A DNA stretch of 64,000 nt from Marinomonas flavescens (GCF_004352835.1 NZ_SJSB01000007.1:1-64000), one strand, 5' to 3'; counted from the stretch's first letter, positions 1 through 8,948 are shown. The notes: generated by a model not told the origin, from the sequence alone. Numbers and translations: made by a program.

Positions 1-17
1 GACGTGTCGGTCGACTT

Positions 18-50
18 ACTTAGCAAGCTAAGTTGCAAACTGTTGTTTGC
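18..50 (-). other. two adjacent hairpins in predicted rrn leader
   Basis: Two perfect inverted repeats lie side by side: ACTTAGC/GCTAAGT with a 2-nt centre (18-33) and GCAAAC/GTTTGC with a 4-nt loop (35-50). They lie just downstream of the predicted rrn P1 start on the minus strand, so they would form part of the 5' leader of the ribosomal RNA precursor. The pairing is seen directly; the role is inferred. Confidence 0.4.
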
Positions 51-67
51 GTCGTTGTCCGTGTCAG

Positions 68-104
68 TGGGTGCGTATAATACATCGTAAAAATTCTAGC
101 GCAA
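68..104 (-). promoter_or_regulatory. rrn P1-type promoter facing out of the window
   Basis: Read on the minus strand there is TTGCGC (-35, 104-99), a 16-nt spacer, TATTAT (-10, 82-77), a GC-rich discriminator ACGCACCC and a predicted start at position 68 followed by ACTGACACGG and then ACAACG. From memory, E. coli rrn P1 promoters have the same 16-nt spacing and a nearly identical start region (ACTGACACGG, then AACAACGG). An A-rich stretch just upstream (about 105-140) fits an UP element and overlaps the 3' end of msrQ. GC-rich discriminators are typical of stringently controlled stable RNA promoters. The rRNA genes themselves would be off the left edge. Confidence 0.75.
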
Positions 105-122
105 GGGCTTTTTTAAAGTTTC

Positions 123-728
123 TTAGCTTTTTTTGAAAAGACGCTTTATCAGTGGAAATTGATCCCATCGAACAGCCAGCAAAGGAACCAAAAATACCGT
201 GAACCAAAGCGCTGTTGATGCATCACTTTTTACTTGCCACCATAGATGAGCTATCACGGCTAGCGCAGCCAGATAAATAAAGCGATGTAGTTTTTTCCAA
301 TTACGCCCTAACCGACGCATCATTTTTTTAGTACTGGTAATAGCCAATAAGAAGAAGATCAAAAGCGCCAGCACACCAGCATAAATATAAGGTTTATCAA
401 TGAGATCTGAGCTAATCCAAGACCAACTTAGCCCCGCAAATAATACGAGATAAATAATTAGGTGTAGCAGCGTATAAAAGAAAGCAGTTAGCCCTACAAA
501 ACGACGATAACGAGATAATACCTTTAGCGCTTTGATTTTTACCAATGGCGTCAATGCTAATACTGAGACAACGCACACACCAGCCCAAGAACCGCTTAAT
601 GGCATCAGTAATTTTCCAGGATCAGGAAAGTATCGCCCCATCAGCAAGGAAACAAACATCCAAACAAACGGCAACGTAAATACCAAGGCAACAATCGGCT
701 TTTCTTTTCGATCCCAAAAAGTAGTCAC
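123..728 (-). CDS. msrQ: MsrQ, haem-binding membrane subunit of methionine sulfoxide reductase
   Basis: This 201-residue integral membrane protein belongs to the YedZ/ferric reductase-like family. Hydrophobic segments fill most of its length, and conserved histidines lie in them (for example in TLLHLIIY and KLHRFIYL), as expected for b-type haem ligands. MsrQ passes electrons from the respiratory chain to periplasmic MsrP, which repairs oxidised methionines in envelope proteins. It starts 1 nt after the msrP stop, so the two are one transcript. Length and neighbour both match the family. The 3' end lies beside the outward rrn promoter, and I see no clear terminator there. Confidence 0.92.
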   Translation of the reverse strand: MTTFWDRKEKPIVALVFTLPFVWMFVSLLMGRYFPDPGKLLMPLSGSWAGVCVVSVLALTPLVKIKALKVLSRYRRFVGLTAFFYTLLHLIIYLVLFAGLSWSWISSDLIDKPYIYAGVLALLIFFLLAITSTKKMMRRLGRNWKKLHRFIYLAALAVIAHLWWQVKSDASTALWFTVFLVPLLAVRWDQFPLIKRLFKKS

Positions 729-729
729 G

Positions 730-1719
730 CTAAAAGAACCTCTTCAAATCCATCCCAGAATATAAGCTGGCAACTTCATCTTCATAACCATTGAACATTT
801 GTGTATCGATCACATTAGGAAACAGCAAGCCACCTGGCAAGCGACGCTCTTGACCTTGAGACCAGCGAGGATGATCTACATTCGGATTCACATTTGCATA
901 GAACCCATACTCACTGGCCGCCAACGAACTCCACGTGGTTTGCGGCATAGTTTCAACAAAGCGTATTTTGACAATCGATTTGATACCTTTAAAACCGTAT
1001 TTCCATGGTAGAACCAATCTTACGGGAGCACCATTTTGATTGGGCAAAACACTTCCGTACATACCTACAGCAAACATTGCTAAGGAGTTCATCGCCTCAT
1101 CGATCCTTAACCCTTCCCGATAAGGCCAATCTAAACTGCCACCATTTTGTCCTGGCATTTGCGCAGGATCATAAAGAGTTTCGAAATATACATATTTGGC
1201 TTTTGAGGTTGGCTTAAAGCGCTTTAACACATCACCCAACGACACTCCAACCCAAGGAATAACCATCGACCATGCTTCAACGCAACGATGTCGATAAATT
1301 CGCTCTTCAAGTGCAGAGCTTTTAATGATGTCGTCTAAATCAAACGTTCCGGTATTTTCTGCTTCTCCCTCAACAGTAATTGTCCAAGGTCGAGTCTTAA
1401 AGTTACCCGCACGCTCAGCGGGGTCTCCTTTTCCGTAACCAAACTCGTAAAAATTATTATAAGTTGTTGCGACATCGTAAGGCGCTGGAGTTTCATTCTT
1501 ACCATATGGAGTTTGGATAATTTGACTAAACGCTTCTTTCAGCGGCGCTGGAGGCACTAGAGAATTTCCACTCTGCAGCGCTGCAAATACATTACCAGCG
1601 CCTACTCCAAGCGCAACACCACCAGAGACTTTCATAAATTGGCGGCGGTTCAGGTAGATAGATTTAGGGGTGACATCTGATTCCGAACAATCAGATCGTT
1701 TCTTATTTTTAATCAACAT
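730..1719 (-). CDS. msrP: MsrP, periplasmic molybdopterin methionine sulfoxide reductase
   Basis: The protein (329 residues) is the catalytic subunit of the MsrPQ system and belongs to the sulfite oxidase-like molybdopterin family (YedY). A twin-arginine signal, NRRQFMK at residues 24-30 followed by a hydrophobic stretch ending near FAAL, marks Tat export of a folded, cofactor-loaded enzyme. Cys146 in RHRCVEAW is the expected molybdenum ligand. It reduces methionine sulfoxide in periplasmic proteins using electrons from MsrQ, the next gene. Its Moco supply links it to moaA, moaB and moeA at 15.5-18.3 kb. The N-terminus before the RR motif is somewhat long (about 23 residues). Confidence 0.95.
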   Translation of the reverse strand: MLIKNKKRSDCSESDVTPKSIYLNRRQFMKVSGGVALGVGAGNVFAALQSGNSLVPPAPLKEAFSQIIQTPYGKNETPAPYDVATTYNNFYEFGYGKGDPAERAGNFKTRPWTITVEGEAENTGTFDLDDIIKSSALEERIYRHRCVEAWSMVIPWVGVSLGDVLKRFKPTSKAKYVYFETLYDPAQMPGQNGGSLDWPYREGLRIDEAMNSLAMFAVGMYGSVLPNQNGAPVRLVLPWKYGFKGIKSIVKIRFVETMPQTTWSSLAASEYGFYANVNPNVDHPRWSQGQERRLPGGLLFPNVIDTQMFNGYEDEVASLYSGMDLKRFF

Positions 1720-1781
1720 CGCTAAGCTCCTCTAATAATGAAAAATAGACTTCCCTCTTGTGAACTAGTTCCTAAAAACGC

Positions 1782-1814
1782 AAAAAGGCCCAGTTTATTG
1801 CACAAACTGGACCT
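1782..1814 (-). terminator. rho-independent terminator of pssA
   Basis: On the minus strand an 11-bp stem (AGGTCCAGTTT with AAACTGGGCCT, one mismatch) with a 7-nt loop is followed by a run of five T. It lies 20 nt past the pssA stop and before msrP, so it separates the two transcripts. Confidence 0.85.
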
Positions 1815-1834
1815 TTCGATACGCCGACTAGTAA

Positions 1835-2644
1835 CTAACGGAATCGCTCAGACACAATCCCAAGCAACCCCCAAAGTCCATAAAGGCAAAAGACGCCCAT
1901 CAGCACAATGGCTGGCTCTAGAGCAACGAAGACTAAAACTAACACAGCAATAAGTAACACAACAAAAGGTACCCGGCCTTTTACGTCTAAATCTTTAAAG
2001 CTGCGAAACTTAACATTACTCACCATCAACAAACCGGTGATAGGAACCAATAACGCCATCACAGTAGCAAGACTTGCTCCTGTTACACCACTGTCATTGG
2101 CCGCCCAAATAACACTCGCAACAATCGCTGCCGCTGCAGGGCTAGGTAACCCAGTAAAGTAACGCTTGTCTTCAATACCTATCATGGTATTAAAGCGAGC
2201 TAAACGTAATGCCGCACCAACGGCGTAAATGAAAGCAGCAATCCAGCCAACTTTACCTAATGGTGCCAAGGCCCAAGTAAAAGCAACTAAGGCAGGCGCG
2301 ATACCGAAAGACACCATGTCTGCAAGCGAATCGTATTCCGCACCAAATGCACTTTGCGTTCGTGTTAAACGAGCCACTCGTCCATCTAATCCGTCAAACA
2401 CCATCGAGATAAAAATCGCTACCGCAGCATGAGTAAAATCATCATTCATTGCAGCGATAATAGAATAGAAACCAGAAAATAAGGCTGCTGTCGTAAACAG
2501 GTTCGGCAACAAATATACGCCTCGATGTGGCTGTTTTTGCTCACCATCCACCGCGTCATCCATATCCTCGCCCATCCCTTCTATAGGGCTTTTTTCCGTC
2601 TCTTCTACGGGCATATCAAATACCTTTTCAATCTTTTTCTTCAT
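1835..2644 (-). CDS. pssA: CDP-diacylglycerol-serine O-phosphatidyltransferase
   Basis: This 269-residue membrane enzyme joins serine to CDP-diacylglycerol to make phosphatidylserine, the precursor of phosphatidylethanolamine. The CDP-alcohol phosphatidyltransferase motif is complete: DGLDGRVAR, then GAEYDSLAD, with all expected Asp residues. About six hydrophobic segments follow. The first 40 residues are charged and cytoplasmic, rich in Glu and Asp. The type is the multi-spanning PssA found in Pseudomonas and Bacillus, not the peripheral E. coli enzyme. Its ATG overlaps the hemL stop by one base (TAATG), suggesting translational coupling. A hairpin terminator follows it. Confidence 0.93.
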   Translation of the reverse strand: MKKKIEKVFDMPVEETEKSPIEGMGEDMDDAVDGEQKQPHRGVYLLPNLFTTAALFSGFYSIIAAMNDDFTHAAVAIFISMVFDGLDGRVARLTRTQSAFGAEYDSLADMVSFGIAPALVAFTWALAPLGKVGWIAAFIYAVGAALRLARFNTMIGIEDKRYFTGLPSPAAAAIVASVIWAANDSGVTGASLATVMALLVPITGLLMVSNVKFRSFKDLDVKGRVPFVVLLIAVLVLVFVALEPAIVLMGVFCLYGLWGLLGIVSERFR

Positions 2645-3927
2645 TATAGTAACTTTGCGAATGAACGTTTCGCAGCCTCAATAGTAAAGTCGATATCATC
2701 TTCTGTATGCGCTTGAGAAACAAAGCCTGCTTCAAAAGCCGCAGGCGCAAAATACACCCCTTCTTTCAACATATGATGGAAAAAAGCACCAAAACGTTCA
2801 ATATCACACTTTTGCACATCGGCGAAACACGTCACTTTCTCTGCATCCGTAAAGAAGAAACCGAACATCCCCCCTTCATTTACCACACAAAAAGGAACAC
2901 CGACTTCATCTGCAGCGGCCTTTAAACCAGTCACTAAGCGATTGGCTTTTTCCCCTAGCGTTTTATGAAAGCCTGGCTCACTAATTTTATTCAATACCGC
3001 AAGACCGGCCACCATAGCTACCGGATTACCAGACAATGTTCCCGCTTGATACACAGGACCTAAAGGAGAAATATGCGACATAATCTCTCGCTTACCACCA
3101 AAGGCACCAACAGGCATGCCTGCACCAATAATTTTCCCTAATGTGGTTAAATCTGGTGTAATGGAAAAGCGTTCTTGAGCACCACCTAGCGCCACTCGAA
3201 AGCCTGTCATTACCTCATCAAAGATAAGCACAGCGCCGGATTCATCACAAACCTCTCGAAGTGCCTCCAAGAACCCTGCAACGGGTGGAACACAGTTCAT
3301 ATTGCCGGCAATTGGCTCGACAATAATACAAGCAATTTGATCGCCCAACTCTGCAAAGCACTGCTTCACTTCTTCGATATTATTGTATTGCAAGGTAAGC
3401 GTAAGTTTTGCTAAATCGGCTGGCACACCTGGTGAATTTGGCACACCCAAGGTCAATGCGCCTGAGCCAGCTTTTACCAACAAAGAGTCTGAATGACCAT
3501 GATAACAACCTTCAAATTTGACGATTTTATCGCGACCGGTATAACCACGTGCCAAACGAATCGCACTCATGGTGGCTTCAGTACCTGAGTTCACCATACG
3601 AACCATGTCCATAGAAGGAACCAGTTCACAGACCTTTTCAGCCATGGTGATTTCAACTTCTGTTGGCGCACCAAAGCTTAAACCTAGCTCTAATTGCGCG
3701 CGCACGGCATCTAGAACATCTGGATGCGAGTGACCTAAAATCATAGGCCCCCATGATCCGACATAATCTATATAGCGCTTTTTATCTTCATCAAAAAGGT
3801 AAGCTCCTTCTCCTTTATGAAAAAAGACAGGAGTTCCACCGACACCATTAAATGCTCTTACTGGGGAGTTAACGCCACCAGGAATACGGTGCTGTGCTCT
3901 TGCGTATAAATCTTCTGAACGACTCAT
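2644..3927 (-). CDS. hemL: glutamate-1-semialdehyde 2,1-aminomutase
   Basis: HemL (427 residues) is the PLP enzyme that turns glutamate-1-semialdehyde into 5-aminolevulinate, the first committed tetrapyrrole precursor in the C5 pathway. The N-terminus has the family pattern ([12 protein letters not shown]). The PLP-binding lysine is in [17 protein letters not shown], and the cofactor-binding FDEVMTGFR lies upstream of it. The length equals that of E. coli HemL. It lies 27 nt after hemJ, another haem gene, so the two are probably co-transcribed, and it overlaps pssA. Confidence 0.97.
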   Translation of the reverse strand: MSRSEDLYARAQHRIPGGVNSPVRAFNGVGGTPVFFHKGEGAYLFDEDKKRYIDYVGSWGPMILGHSHPDVLDAVRAQLELGLSFGAPTEVEITMAEKVCELVPSMDMVRMVNSGTEATMSAIRLARGYTGRDKIVKFEGCYHGHSDSLLVKAGSGALTLGVPNSPGVPADLAKLTLTLQYNNIEEVKQCFAELGDQIACIIVEPIAGNMNCVPPVAGFLEALREVCDESGAVLIFDEVMTGFRVALGGAQERFSITPDLTTLGKIIGAGMPVGAFGGKREIMSHISPLGPVYQAGTLSGNPVAMVAGLAVLNKISEPGFHKTLGEKANRLVTGLKAAADEVGVPFCVVNEGGMFGFFFTDAEKVTCFADVQKCDIERFGAFFHHMLKEGVYFAPAAFEAGFVSQAHTEDDIDFTIEAAKRSFAKLL

Positions 3928-3954
3928 AATATATCTCGACTCTACAAATCAAAG

Positions 3955-4377
3955 TTAAAAAGGTTTAACAATCACTAAAATAACAATAGCGATGAGAATG
4001 ATGACTGGGAATTCGTTAAACCAACGATAAAAAACATGCCCTCGTGTATTTTGATCTGCGGCGAACTTTTTCAACAAACGCCCACAGGCATGATGGTAAC
4101 CTAATAAAATAATAACTAAGGTGATTTTAGCGTGAAACCATGCCGCTCCCATATAATAAGAGGGATTGTAAGTTACCAACCAAACACCGAAAACAATTGT
4201 CGCAACCGCTGCGGGGGTCATAATACCCCGATATAATTTGCGCTCCATGATTTTAAAACGCTCAATACTCGCTTGGTCTGTGCTGCTTGCATGATAAACA
4301 AACAACCTAGGAAGATAAAAAAGTGCTGCAAACCAACACACTAAAGAAATCACATGGAACGCTTTTATCCACAACAT
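3955..4377 (-). CDS. hemJ: HemJ-type protoporphyrinogen IX oxidase
   Basis: This small membrane protein (140 residues, four hydrophobic segments) matches the HemJ/UPF0093 family, which oxidises protoporphyrinogen IX to protoporphyrin IX in bacteria lacking HemG and HemY. The N-terminal WIKAFHVISLVCWFAALFY, with its conserved His, is typical. I prefer the ATG at 4377 because AAGGA lies about 9 nt upstream. The in-frame TTG at 4383 would be only 3 nt from that site. It overlaps or abuts the end of the ClC channel gene and precedes hemL, a haem-pathway neighbour that supports the call. Confidence 0.9.
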   Translation of the reverse strand: MLWIKAFHVISLVCWFAALFYLPRLFVYHASSTDQASIERFKIMERKLYRGIMTPAAVATIVFGVWLVTYNPSYYMGAAWFHAKITLVIILLGYHHACGRLLKKFAADQNTRGHVFYRWFNEFPVIILIAIVILVIVKPF

Positions 4378-4379
4378 AA

Positions 4380-6086
4380 TCAACTATCCTTTAATAAAAA
4401 TTGATCTAACCGACGACGAGATACTAAACATATTTTACCTGCCCTCTTGAGATCCACCAACACATCCGAACTGCCCGATATTTGAAACCAAGCTAACATA
4501 TCTTCTAATGAGGCAGGCTCAGAAATAAAAGGGGATTGCTCACAATCTAATGCTTTCAACAAATCCATTAATACCCGATCATCATCGACAACTAGCCATG
4601 GTGGAGGACCAAAATTAATAGATTGCAGTGCGTCTAACACAGATTCCCGACGCGCTAACAACCAACGATCCTCAGATTGAAAAGCCACGTATTCTACCAT
4701 ACTTGAACCAAGATCCTTTAGTCGCTCCATAGAAGCATGAGCAGGAACAATGGTCACAGGTTCCGCCACGGATTGTACCGTATGATGTCGCAAGTAACGC
4801 TGAAAAGGACTTGGTGACGAAGATAACCCAGAAAAACGCAAACGCTGAACAAACGCAGAATCTTGTTTGAATAACCTCATAATCAAACACGACAAAACAA
4901 TAACTAACATCGCAGGAACAATAACTTCAGAAGTGTGCGTCATTTCAATAATGGCGATCAGAGCAGTCAGTGGCGCCTGAAAACAAACCGCCATCATCGC
5001 TGACATACCTAATAAGATAAACAGCGTCATTTCATGTTCATAGGTCAGAGAGCTATTGAAAAGGAAAGCCACCTGAGCGCCAGCCAAGCCACCTATAACA
5101 AAGGTAGGTCCAATCATGCCTCCGGGAATACCTAAACCAATAGACGCAGATGTTAGCAGCGTTTTTACAACGATGATTACAAGCAGTGAACTTACAAGCA
5201 CCTGTCCTGATAAAAGTGAAACAATCGAGTCATAGCCACCACCCAACGCTTCCGGCACATAAATAGCGGCAATAGAAGTAGCCAGCGCAACCAAAGCAAA
5301 GCGCCACCATACGGAAAGACTTCCTAGGCTCCACAATACTTTTTGTACTTTCAGAAAAAGAAAAGCAAGCATTACAATGAAGAGAACTAAAGCGAGGCAG
5401 GCCAAGAAAAACTCTGGTGTAAATTGCGCCGTTGATAATTTGGCAATATCAAAAACTTCAATACGGCCCAACAAAAACTCACTCACCAGCATGCCAACAA
5501 CAGAAGACATAACAACCGGCAGTACAATCCCCATACGGTATTCAATAAAAATCACTTCAAAAGCAAACAAAACCCCTGCCAAAGGCGTTTGAAATGCGGC
5601 GGCAATCGCACCAGAAACCCCACAGGCCAACAAAGTTTCAACACCGTACTGAGGTAAGCGGGCTTTTTGAGCAAGATAACTTCCGAAAGTAGCCCCAAGA
5701 TGAACGGCAGGACCTTCTTTACCAATAGACAAACCGCCAACCAAGCTAATCGCAGCAGTAAAGAATTGTGTTACCGCATTTGCAAAAGGCAGCACGCCTT
5801 GGTGATAATTCAAACGCTCAACAACAAAAGGAATACCCACATTATTTATTTTAGCGGGCAATACAGTAAAAATGGTCGCAAGAATAAAGCAGGCGACCAC
5901 AGGGATAGTGGCACGCTGCCACACTGCCAAACTTTCAAATGCTTCACCACCACCAGCCATAAAAAAATGACTTGATGTAACAATCAACCAATACAGCAAA
6001 GCCATTACCAAAGCAGCAAGCAAACCACATACAGCACCGAGTATGGCTAAGACAAACAAATCATCATTTGAGCGCCTTTGCTTCAA
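4380..6086 (-). CDS. ClC-family chloride channel or chloride/proton antiporter with C-terminal regulatory domain
   Basis: This 568-residue protein has the ClC membrane core (about residues 1-430) with the selectivity motifs GKEGPAVHLG, which carries the gating glutamate, and LGIPGGMIGPTF. The tail (about 430-568) is soluble and looks like a diverged CBS-domain pair. I cannot tell from sequence alone whether it is a channel or a 2Cl-/H+ exchanger. E. coli ClcA, an exchanger used in acid resistance, lacks this tail. It ends next to hemJ with overlapping or touching codons, so the two may share a transcript. Confidence 0.88.
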   Translation of the reverse strand: MKQRRSNDDLFVLAILGAVCGLLAALVMALLYWLIVTSSHFFMAGGGEAFESLAVWQRATIPVVACFILATIFTVLPAKINNVGIPFVVERLNYHQGVLPFANAVTQFFTAAISLVGGLSIGKEGPAVHLGATFGSYLAQKARLPQYGVETLLACGVSGAIAAAFQTPLAGVLFAFEVIFIEYRMGIVLPVVMSSVVGMLVSEFLLGRIEVFDIAKLSTAQFTPEFFLACLALVLFIVMLAFLFLKVQKVLWSLGSLSVWWRFALVALATSIAAIYVPEALGGGYDSIVSLLSGQVLVSSLLVIIVVKTLLTSASIGLGIPGGMIGPTFVIGGLAGAQVAFLFNSSLTYEHEMTLFILLGMSAMMAVCFQAPLTALIAIIEMTHTSEVIVPAMLVIVLSCLIMRLFKQDSAFVQRLRFSGLSSSPSPFQRYLRHHTVQSVAEPVTIVPAHASMERLKDLGSSMVEYVAFQSEDRWLLARRESVLDALQSINFGPPPWLVVDDDRVLMDLLKALDCEQSPFISEPASLEDMLAWFQISGSSDVLVDLKRAGKICLVSRRRLDQFLLKDS

Positions 6087-6186
6087 CCATTTTTCCTTTA
6101 GATTTAATTCACTCAGAGCGGAACCTCACTTTCAAAACAATAAATTTTCAGGCTATTTAAGATGTTTTATCATCCATTAATAATTA

Positions 6187-6618
6187 TCAAAAGCGCTCGA
6201 GTCGAGAGGATAAGCACATATGAGTGACAATCTTTTCTAGATTTGGCCATTGATCCATAGCACCACGAATTTCACTTAATCTAGACATACTAGGCGCATC
6301 AACCAGTAACAGTAGATCGACATCACCGCTAATTGAATGGGCAAGTTTTATCTCTGGAACAGCGTTGATATATGGTTGTATTAATTCACAAGATAACGGT
6401 CGAAAGGTAACTGCAAAATACGCACTTACTGCCTGCTCAGTGTTATGAGCAATATGGGCATGGTAACCCGTAATATAGCCTTTCTCTTCCATACGTTTTA
6501 TTCTGTCCGTTACAGCAGATCTAGAAAGGTTCACCTTGCGTGCGATGTCAGAAACAGACTGCCGTGCATCTTCCACTAATAATGCGGCTATTTTTTTATC
6601 GTATTTATCCAGTTGCAT
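6187..6618 (-). CDS. Lrp/AsnC-family transcriptional regulator (beside yjeH-like exporter)
   Basis: The protein (143 residues) has an N-terminal winged helix-turn-helix (about 1-60; SVSDIARKVNLSRSAVTDRI is the recognition region) and a C-terminal RAM/AsnC ligand-binding domain (about 65-143). It is transcribed divergently from an amino acid exporter gene. In this family that arrangement usually means the regulator senses an amino acid and controls the exporter. Three inverted repeats in the shared promoter region are candidate binding sites. The effector is not visible from sequence; methionine or branched-chain amino acids are reasonable guesses from the neighbour. Confidence 0.9.
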   Translation of the reverse strand: MQLDKYDKKIAALLVEDARQSVSDIARKVNLSRSAVTDRIKRMEEKGYITGYHAHIAHNTEQAVSAYFAVTFRPLSCELIQPYINAVPEIKLAHSISGDVDLLLLVDAPSMSRLSEIRGAMDQWPNLEKIVTHMCLSSRLERF

Positions 6619-6639
6619 ATTGCCTTCTTAATTACATAA

Positions 6640-6728
6640 AAGCGCCACAGATTGCGCTTACAACAAGCACTTTGACAGCCTAAAACCTCATTGTGCTAGG
6701 TATGCACAACAACAGAATATCGTATTCT
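6640..6728. promoter_or_regulatory. divergent control region with three inverted repeats
   Basis: Between the Lrp-type regulator and the exporter lie AAGCGC-8-GCGCTT (6640-6659), TTGTGC-7-GCACAA (6691-6709) and AGAATA-3-TATTCT (6714-6728), all perfect. A TTGACA (6672-6677) could be a -35 element for the exporter, but no well-spaced -10 is clear. Repeats like these fit dimeric binding by the adjacent regulator. That assignment is inferred. Confidence 0.5.
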
Positions 6729-6763
6729 ATCCAAAATTGGCCCACATTATCAGGATTAACTCA

Positions 6764-8038
6764 ATGGAATACCAGCGTACATTAGGACCTATACAAGGCA
6801 TAGCAATGACAGTCACTACCTTTGTCGGCACTGGGCTAATGTTACTGCCCGCTTTATCTGTTAGCCAATCCAGTAATTTTGCGATTTATGCCTGGCTCAT
6901 TACCACCGCCATTATACTCCCAGTAGCGTTTGTCTTTGCACTTTTAGGTAGCCGCTTCCCTTCTGCGGGAGGTGCTTCTCATTACATTGGAAGAGCATTT
7001 GGGAAGAGCGCTGAAAAGGCCGTTGGCTGGCTCTTTCTTAGTATTTTATTGGTTGGCCCAGCTGTAGCGGTAAAAATAGCAGCCGCTTATCTTGCTGTTG
7101 CGCTTAACCTTTCGCAAAATTATGTTTTTATACTCAGCATAATCACAATTTTAGCGACCGCTTTTTACGCATTAGCTGGAATAAAAAATTCCTCGCACTT
7201 TCAATTTATTGTGGTCATTGGGCTAATCGTCGTCATTCTCCTTTTATCATGGAAGGGCAACATTGGTGGAGCAACCGAAAATATCGAAATGCCTACATCA
7301 TGGACAGAATGGCAAACGACCTTCCTTGCCGTTGGTACTATTTTTTGGTGCTTCATCGGTATTGAAGTAATGGCTCATATGGGCGCTGAATTCAAAAACC
7401 CAGCCCGAGATTTCCCCATCGCATTATTGGGCGGCATAAGCATTGTAATTGCTCTGTATCTCGCACTCGTTCTGTTAATTACTCAACATCATACTTATGG
7501 TGATGAGATCACTAATAGCCAATCATTAGCTCTTTTAGTTGGAATCATTTTTGGCGAAAATTCAAAAAGACTATTTGCAGTGGGTGCTTTTATACTCGCT
7601 TTTGCCAACACTGGAATGTACCTACTCGGTTTTGCACGCATGGTGCAATCCATGTCTTCACACGGCGCATTACCTCAAACCTTTTCAAGACTATCAAAGC
7701 ATGGAACTCCAGTGCGCGCTGTCTACCTAGTGACAAGTTTGACACTGAGCTCTATTTTACTCGGCCACTTCTCTGGCTGGTCATTACATTGGTTTATAGA
7801 AATGACTAACGGTGCTTTTTTACTCATCTATACACTCACCTGTTTCACTTCCCTAAAACTCCTTCCAAACCAACAGAAATGGTTAGGAGCTACCGCCTTT
7901 GCAACCTGCTTACTAATGACTATTTTCGTTGGCATGAGCATGCTTTTTGCTTTCTGTATTTTTACTATTGCCCTTTGCTTTGAGTGCTACAAGAATAAGA
8001 AAAACCTCATTCCGAAACATGAAATTCATGTACAATGA
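6764..8038 (+). CDS. YjeH-like amino acid exporter (APC superfamily)
   Basis: This 424-residue, roughly 12-segment permease is similar to E. coli YjeH, an exporter of methionine and branched-chain amino acids. Shared stretches include an N-terminal GLMLLPAL-type APC signature, FPSAGGASHYIG, GWLFLSILLVGPA, and FWCFIGIEVMAHMGAEFKNP. I choose the ATG at 6764, preceded by CAGGA, over an in-frame TTG at 6737. It is divergent from an Lrp/AsnC regulator and sits 57 nt upstream of luxS. LuxS feeds homocysteine to methionine synthesis, so methionine is a plausible substrate here. Substrate specificity remains inferred. Confidence 0.85.
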   Translation: MEYQRTLGPIQGIAMTVTTFVGTGLMLLPALSVSQSSNFAIYAWLITTAIILPVAFVFALLGSRFPSAGGASHYIGRAFGKSAEKAVGWLFLSILLVGPAVAVKIAAAYLAVALNLSQNYVFILSIITILATAFYALAGIKNSSHFQFIVVIGLIVVILLLSWKGNIGGATENIEMPTSWTEWQTTFLAVGTIFWCFIGIEVMAHMGAEFKNPARDFPIALLGGISIVIALYLALVLLITQHHTYGDEITNSQSLALLVGIIFGENSKRLFAVGAFILAFANTGMYLLGFARMVQSMSSHGALPQTFSRLSKHGTPVRAVYLVTSLTLSSILLGHFSGWSLHWFIEMTNGAFLLIYTLTCFTSLKLLPNQQKWLGATAFATCLLMTIFVGMSMLFAFCIFTIALCFECYKNKKNLIPKHEIHVQ

Positions 8039-8062
8039 GCCGATTAATTCATATATAAAAGA

Positions 8063-8070
8063 CGTTAACG
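8063..8070. promoter_or_regulatory. palindrome in the luxS upstream region
   Basis: CGTTAACG sits inside a longer imperfect dyad (ATAAAA ... TTTTAT) just upstream of the luxS ribosome binding site AAGGAG. It could be an operator or a leader hairpin. No protein can be named. Confidence 0.25.
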
Positions 8071-8095
8071 CTTTTATAGTACAAGGAGACAACAG

Positions 8096-8608
8096 ATGCC
8101 ATTACTAGACAGTTTTCGAGTTGACCACACACGCATGGACGCACCAGCCGTTCGTGTTGCAAAATCCATGGCGACACCAAAAGGCGATACTATCACCGTA
8201 TTTGACCTTCGTTTCTGCGTCCCTAACGAAGAGATCCTATCTGAAAAAGGCATTCATACTTTAGAGCATTTATTTGCCGGTTTTATGCGTAACCATTTGA
8301 ACAGCGATACTGTCGAAGTTATCGACATTTCTCCAATGGGCTGTCGTACTGGCTTTTATATGAGTCTAGTTGGTCAACCTTCTGAAGAAGTGGTGGCAGC
8401 GTCCTGGAAAGCAGCAATGGAAGATGTGCTAACAGTAAAAGCAAAAGCCGACATTCCAGAACTAAACGAATACCAATGTGGCACTTATGAAATGCACTCT
8501 TTAGAAGAAGCGCAAGCGATTGCAAAAATGATTCTAGACCGTGATGTGAAAGTAAACTCTAACGAAGAGCTTTACCTGAGCGAAGAATTCTTAAAAGAAC
8601 ACAGCTAA
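8096..8608 (+). CDS. luxS: S-ribosylhomocysteine lyase (autoinducer-2 synthase)
   Basis: LuxS (170 residues) splits S-ribosylhomocysteine into homocysteine and DPD, the precursor of autoinducer-2. The metal site is complete: His54 and His58 in HTLEHL and Cys128 in YQCGTYEMH. The catalytic Cys83 is in MGCRTGFYM. The length matches the E. coli protein. A good AAGGAG site precedes the ATG and a strong terminator follows. The gene closes a short stretch with the upstream amino acid exporter, which may or may not be co-transcribed. Whether AI-2 serves signalling here, or LuxS only runs the activated methyl cycle, cannot be told from this window. Confidence 0.97.
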   Translation: MPLLDSFRVDHTRMDAPAVRVAKSMATPKGDTITVFDLRFCVPNEEILSEKGIHTLEHLFAGFMRNHLNSDTVEVIDISPMGCRTGFYMSLVGQPSEEVVAASWKAAMEDVLTVKAKADIPELNEYQCGTYEMHSLEEAQAIAKMILDRDVKVNSNEELYLSEEFLKEHS

Positions 8609-8650
8609 TGCCAGACTTGCTCAAGCAAGTGGATTATTAGCCTAATAAAA

Positions 8651-8676
8651 ACGGAGCATCATGCTCCGTTTTTTTA
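8651..8676 (+). terminator. rho-independent terminator of luxS
   Basis: A stem ACGGAGC/GCTCCGT with a short ATCAT loop, preceded by five A and followed by seven T, lies about 40 nt past the luxS stop. Confidence 0.92.
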
Positions 8677-8948
8677 TTTCTATCTGCTATTAAATTCGAA
8701 ATTCTGCTGCCAGAAAGGCGCTTAACACCACACACCTTGCCGCGATTTATATACACCCAAGCCTAGCAATGGAATCCCAAAACCTTAGAAACAGACCACT
8801 TATTACGCAATCGAATAAAGCAATGTAAAAACAAGATATTACTTTAAAATTCAAAGTAAAAAGGCAAAAAAACCATTCTTTCCTGCTGTTGATAAAAACG
8901 TAAGGTCCGTAAAATTCCTCCAGCAAACTAAGATACTAAAGGATAGTT
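8677..8948. other. intergenic region upstream of the EamA gene
   Basis: About 270 nt, AT-rich toward its right end. I see no reading frame, RNA gene or convincing inverted repeat. It presumably holds the promoter of the EamA permease gene, whose start is preceded by AAAGGA. Confidence 0.4.

Noticed and set aside
60..81. Plus-strand promoter with TATAAT at 76-81
   Set aside because: It would read antisense into msrQ with a 15-nt spacer and a poor -35; the minus-strand rrn P1-type reading of the same bases explains far more.
5667..5975. Open frame of 102 codons opposite the ClC gene
   Set aside because: It is antisense to a clear membrane protein gene, and its composition reflects the reverse of hydrophobic codons.
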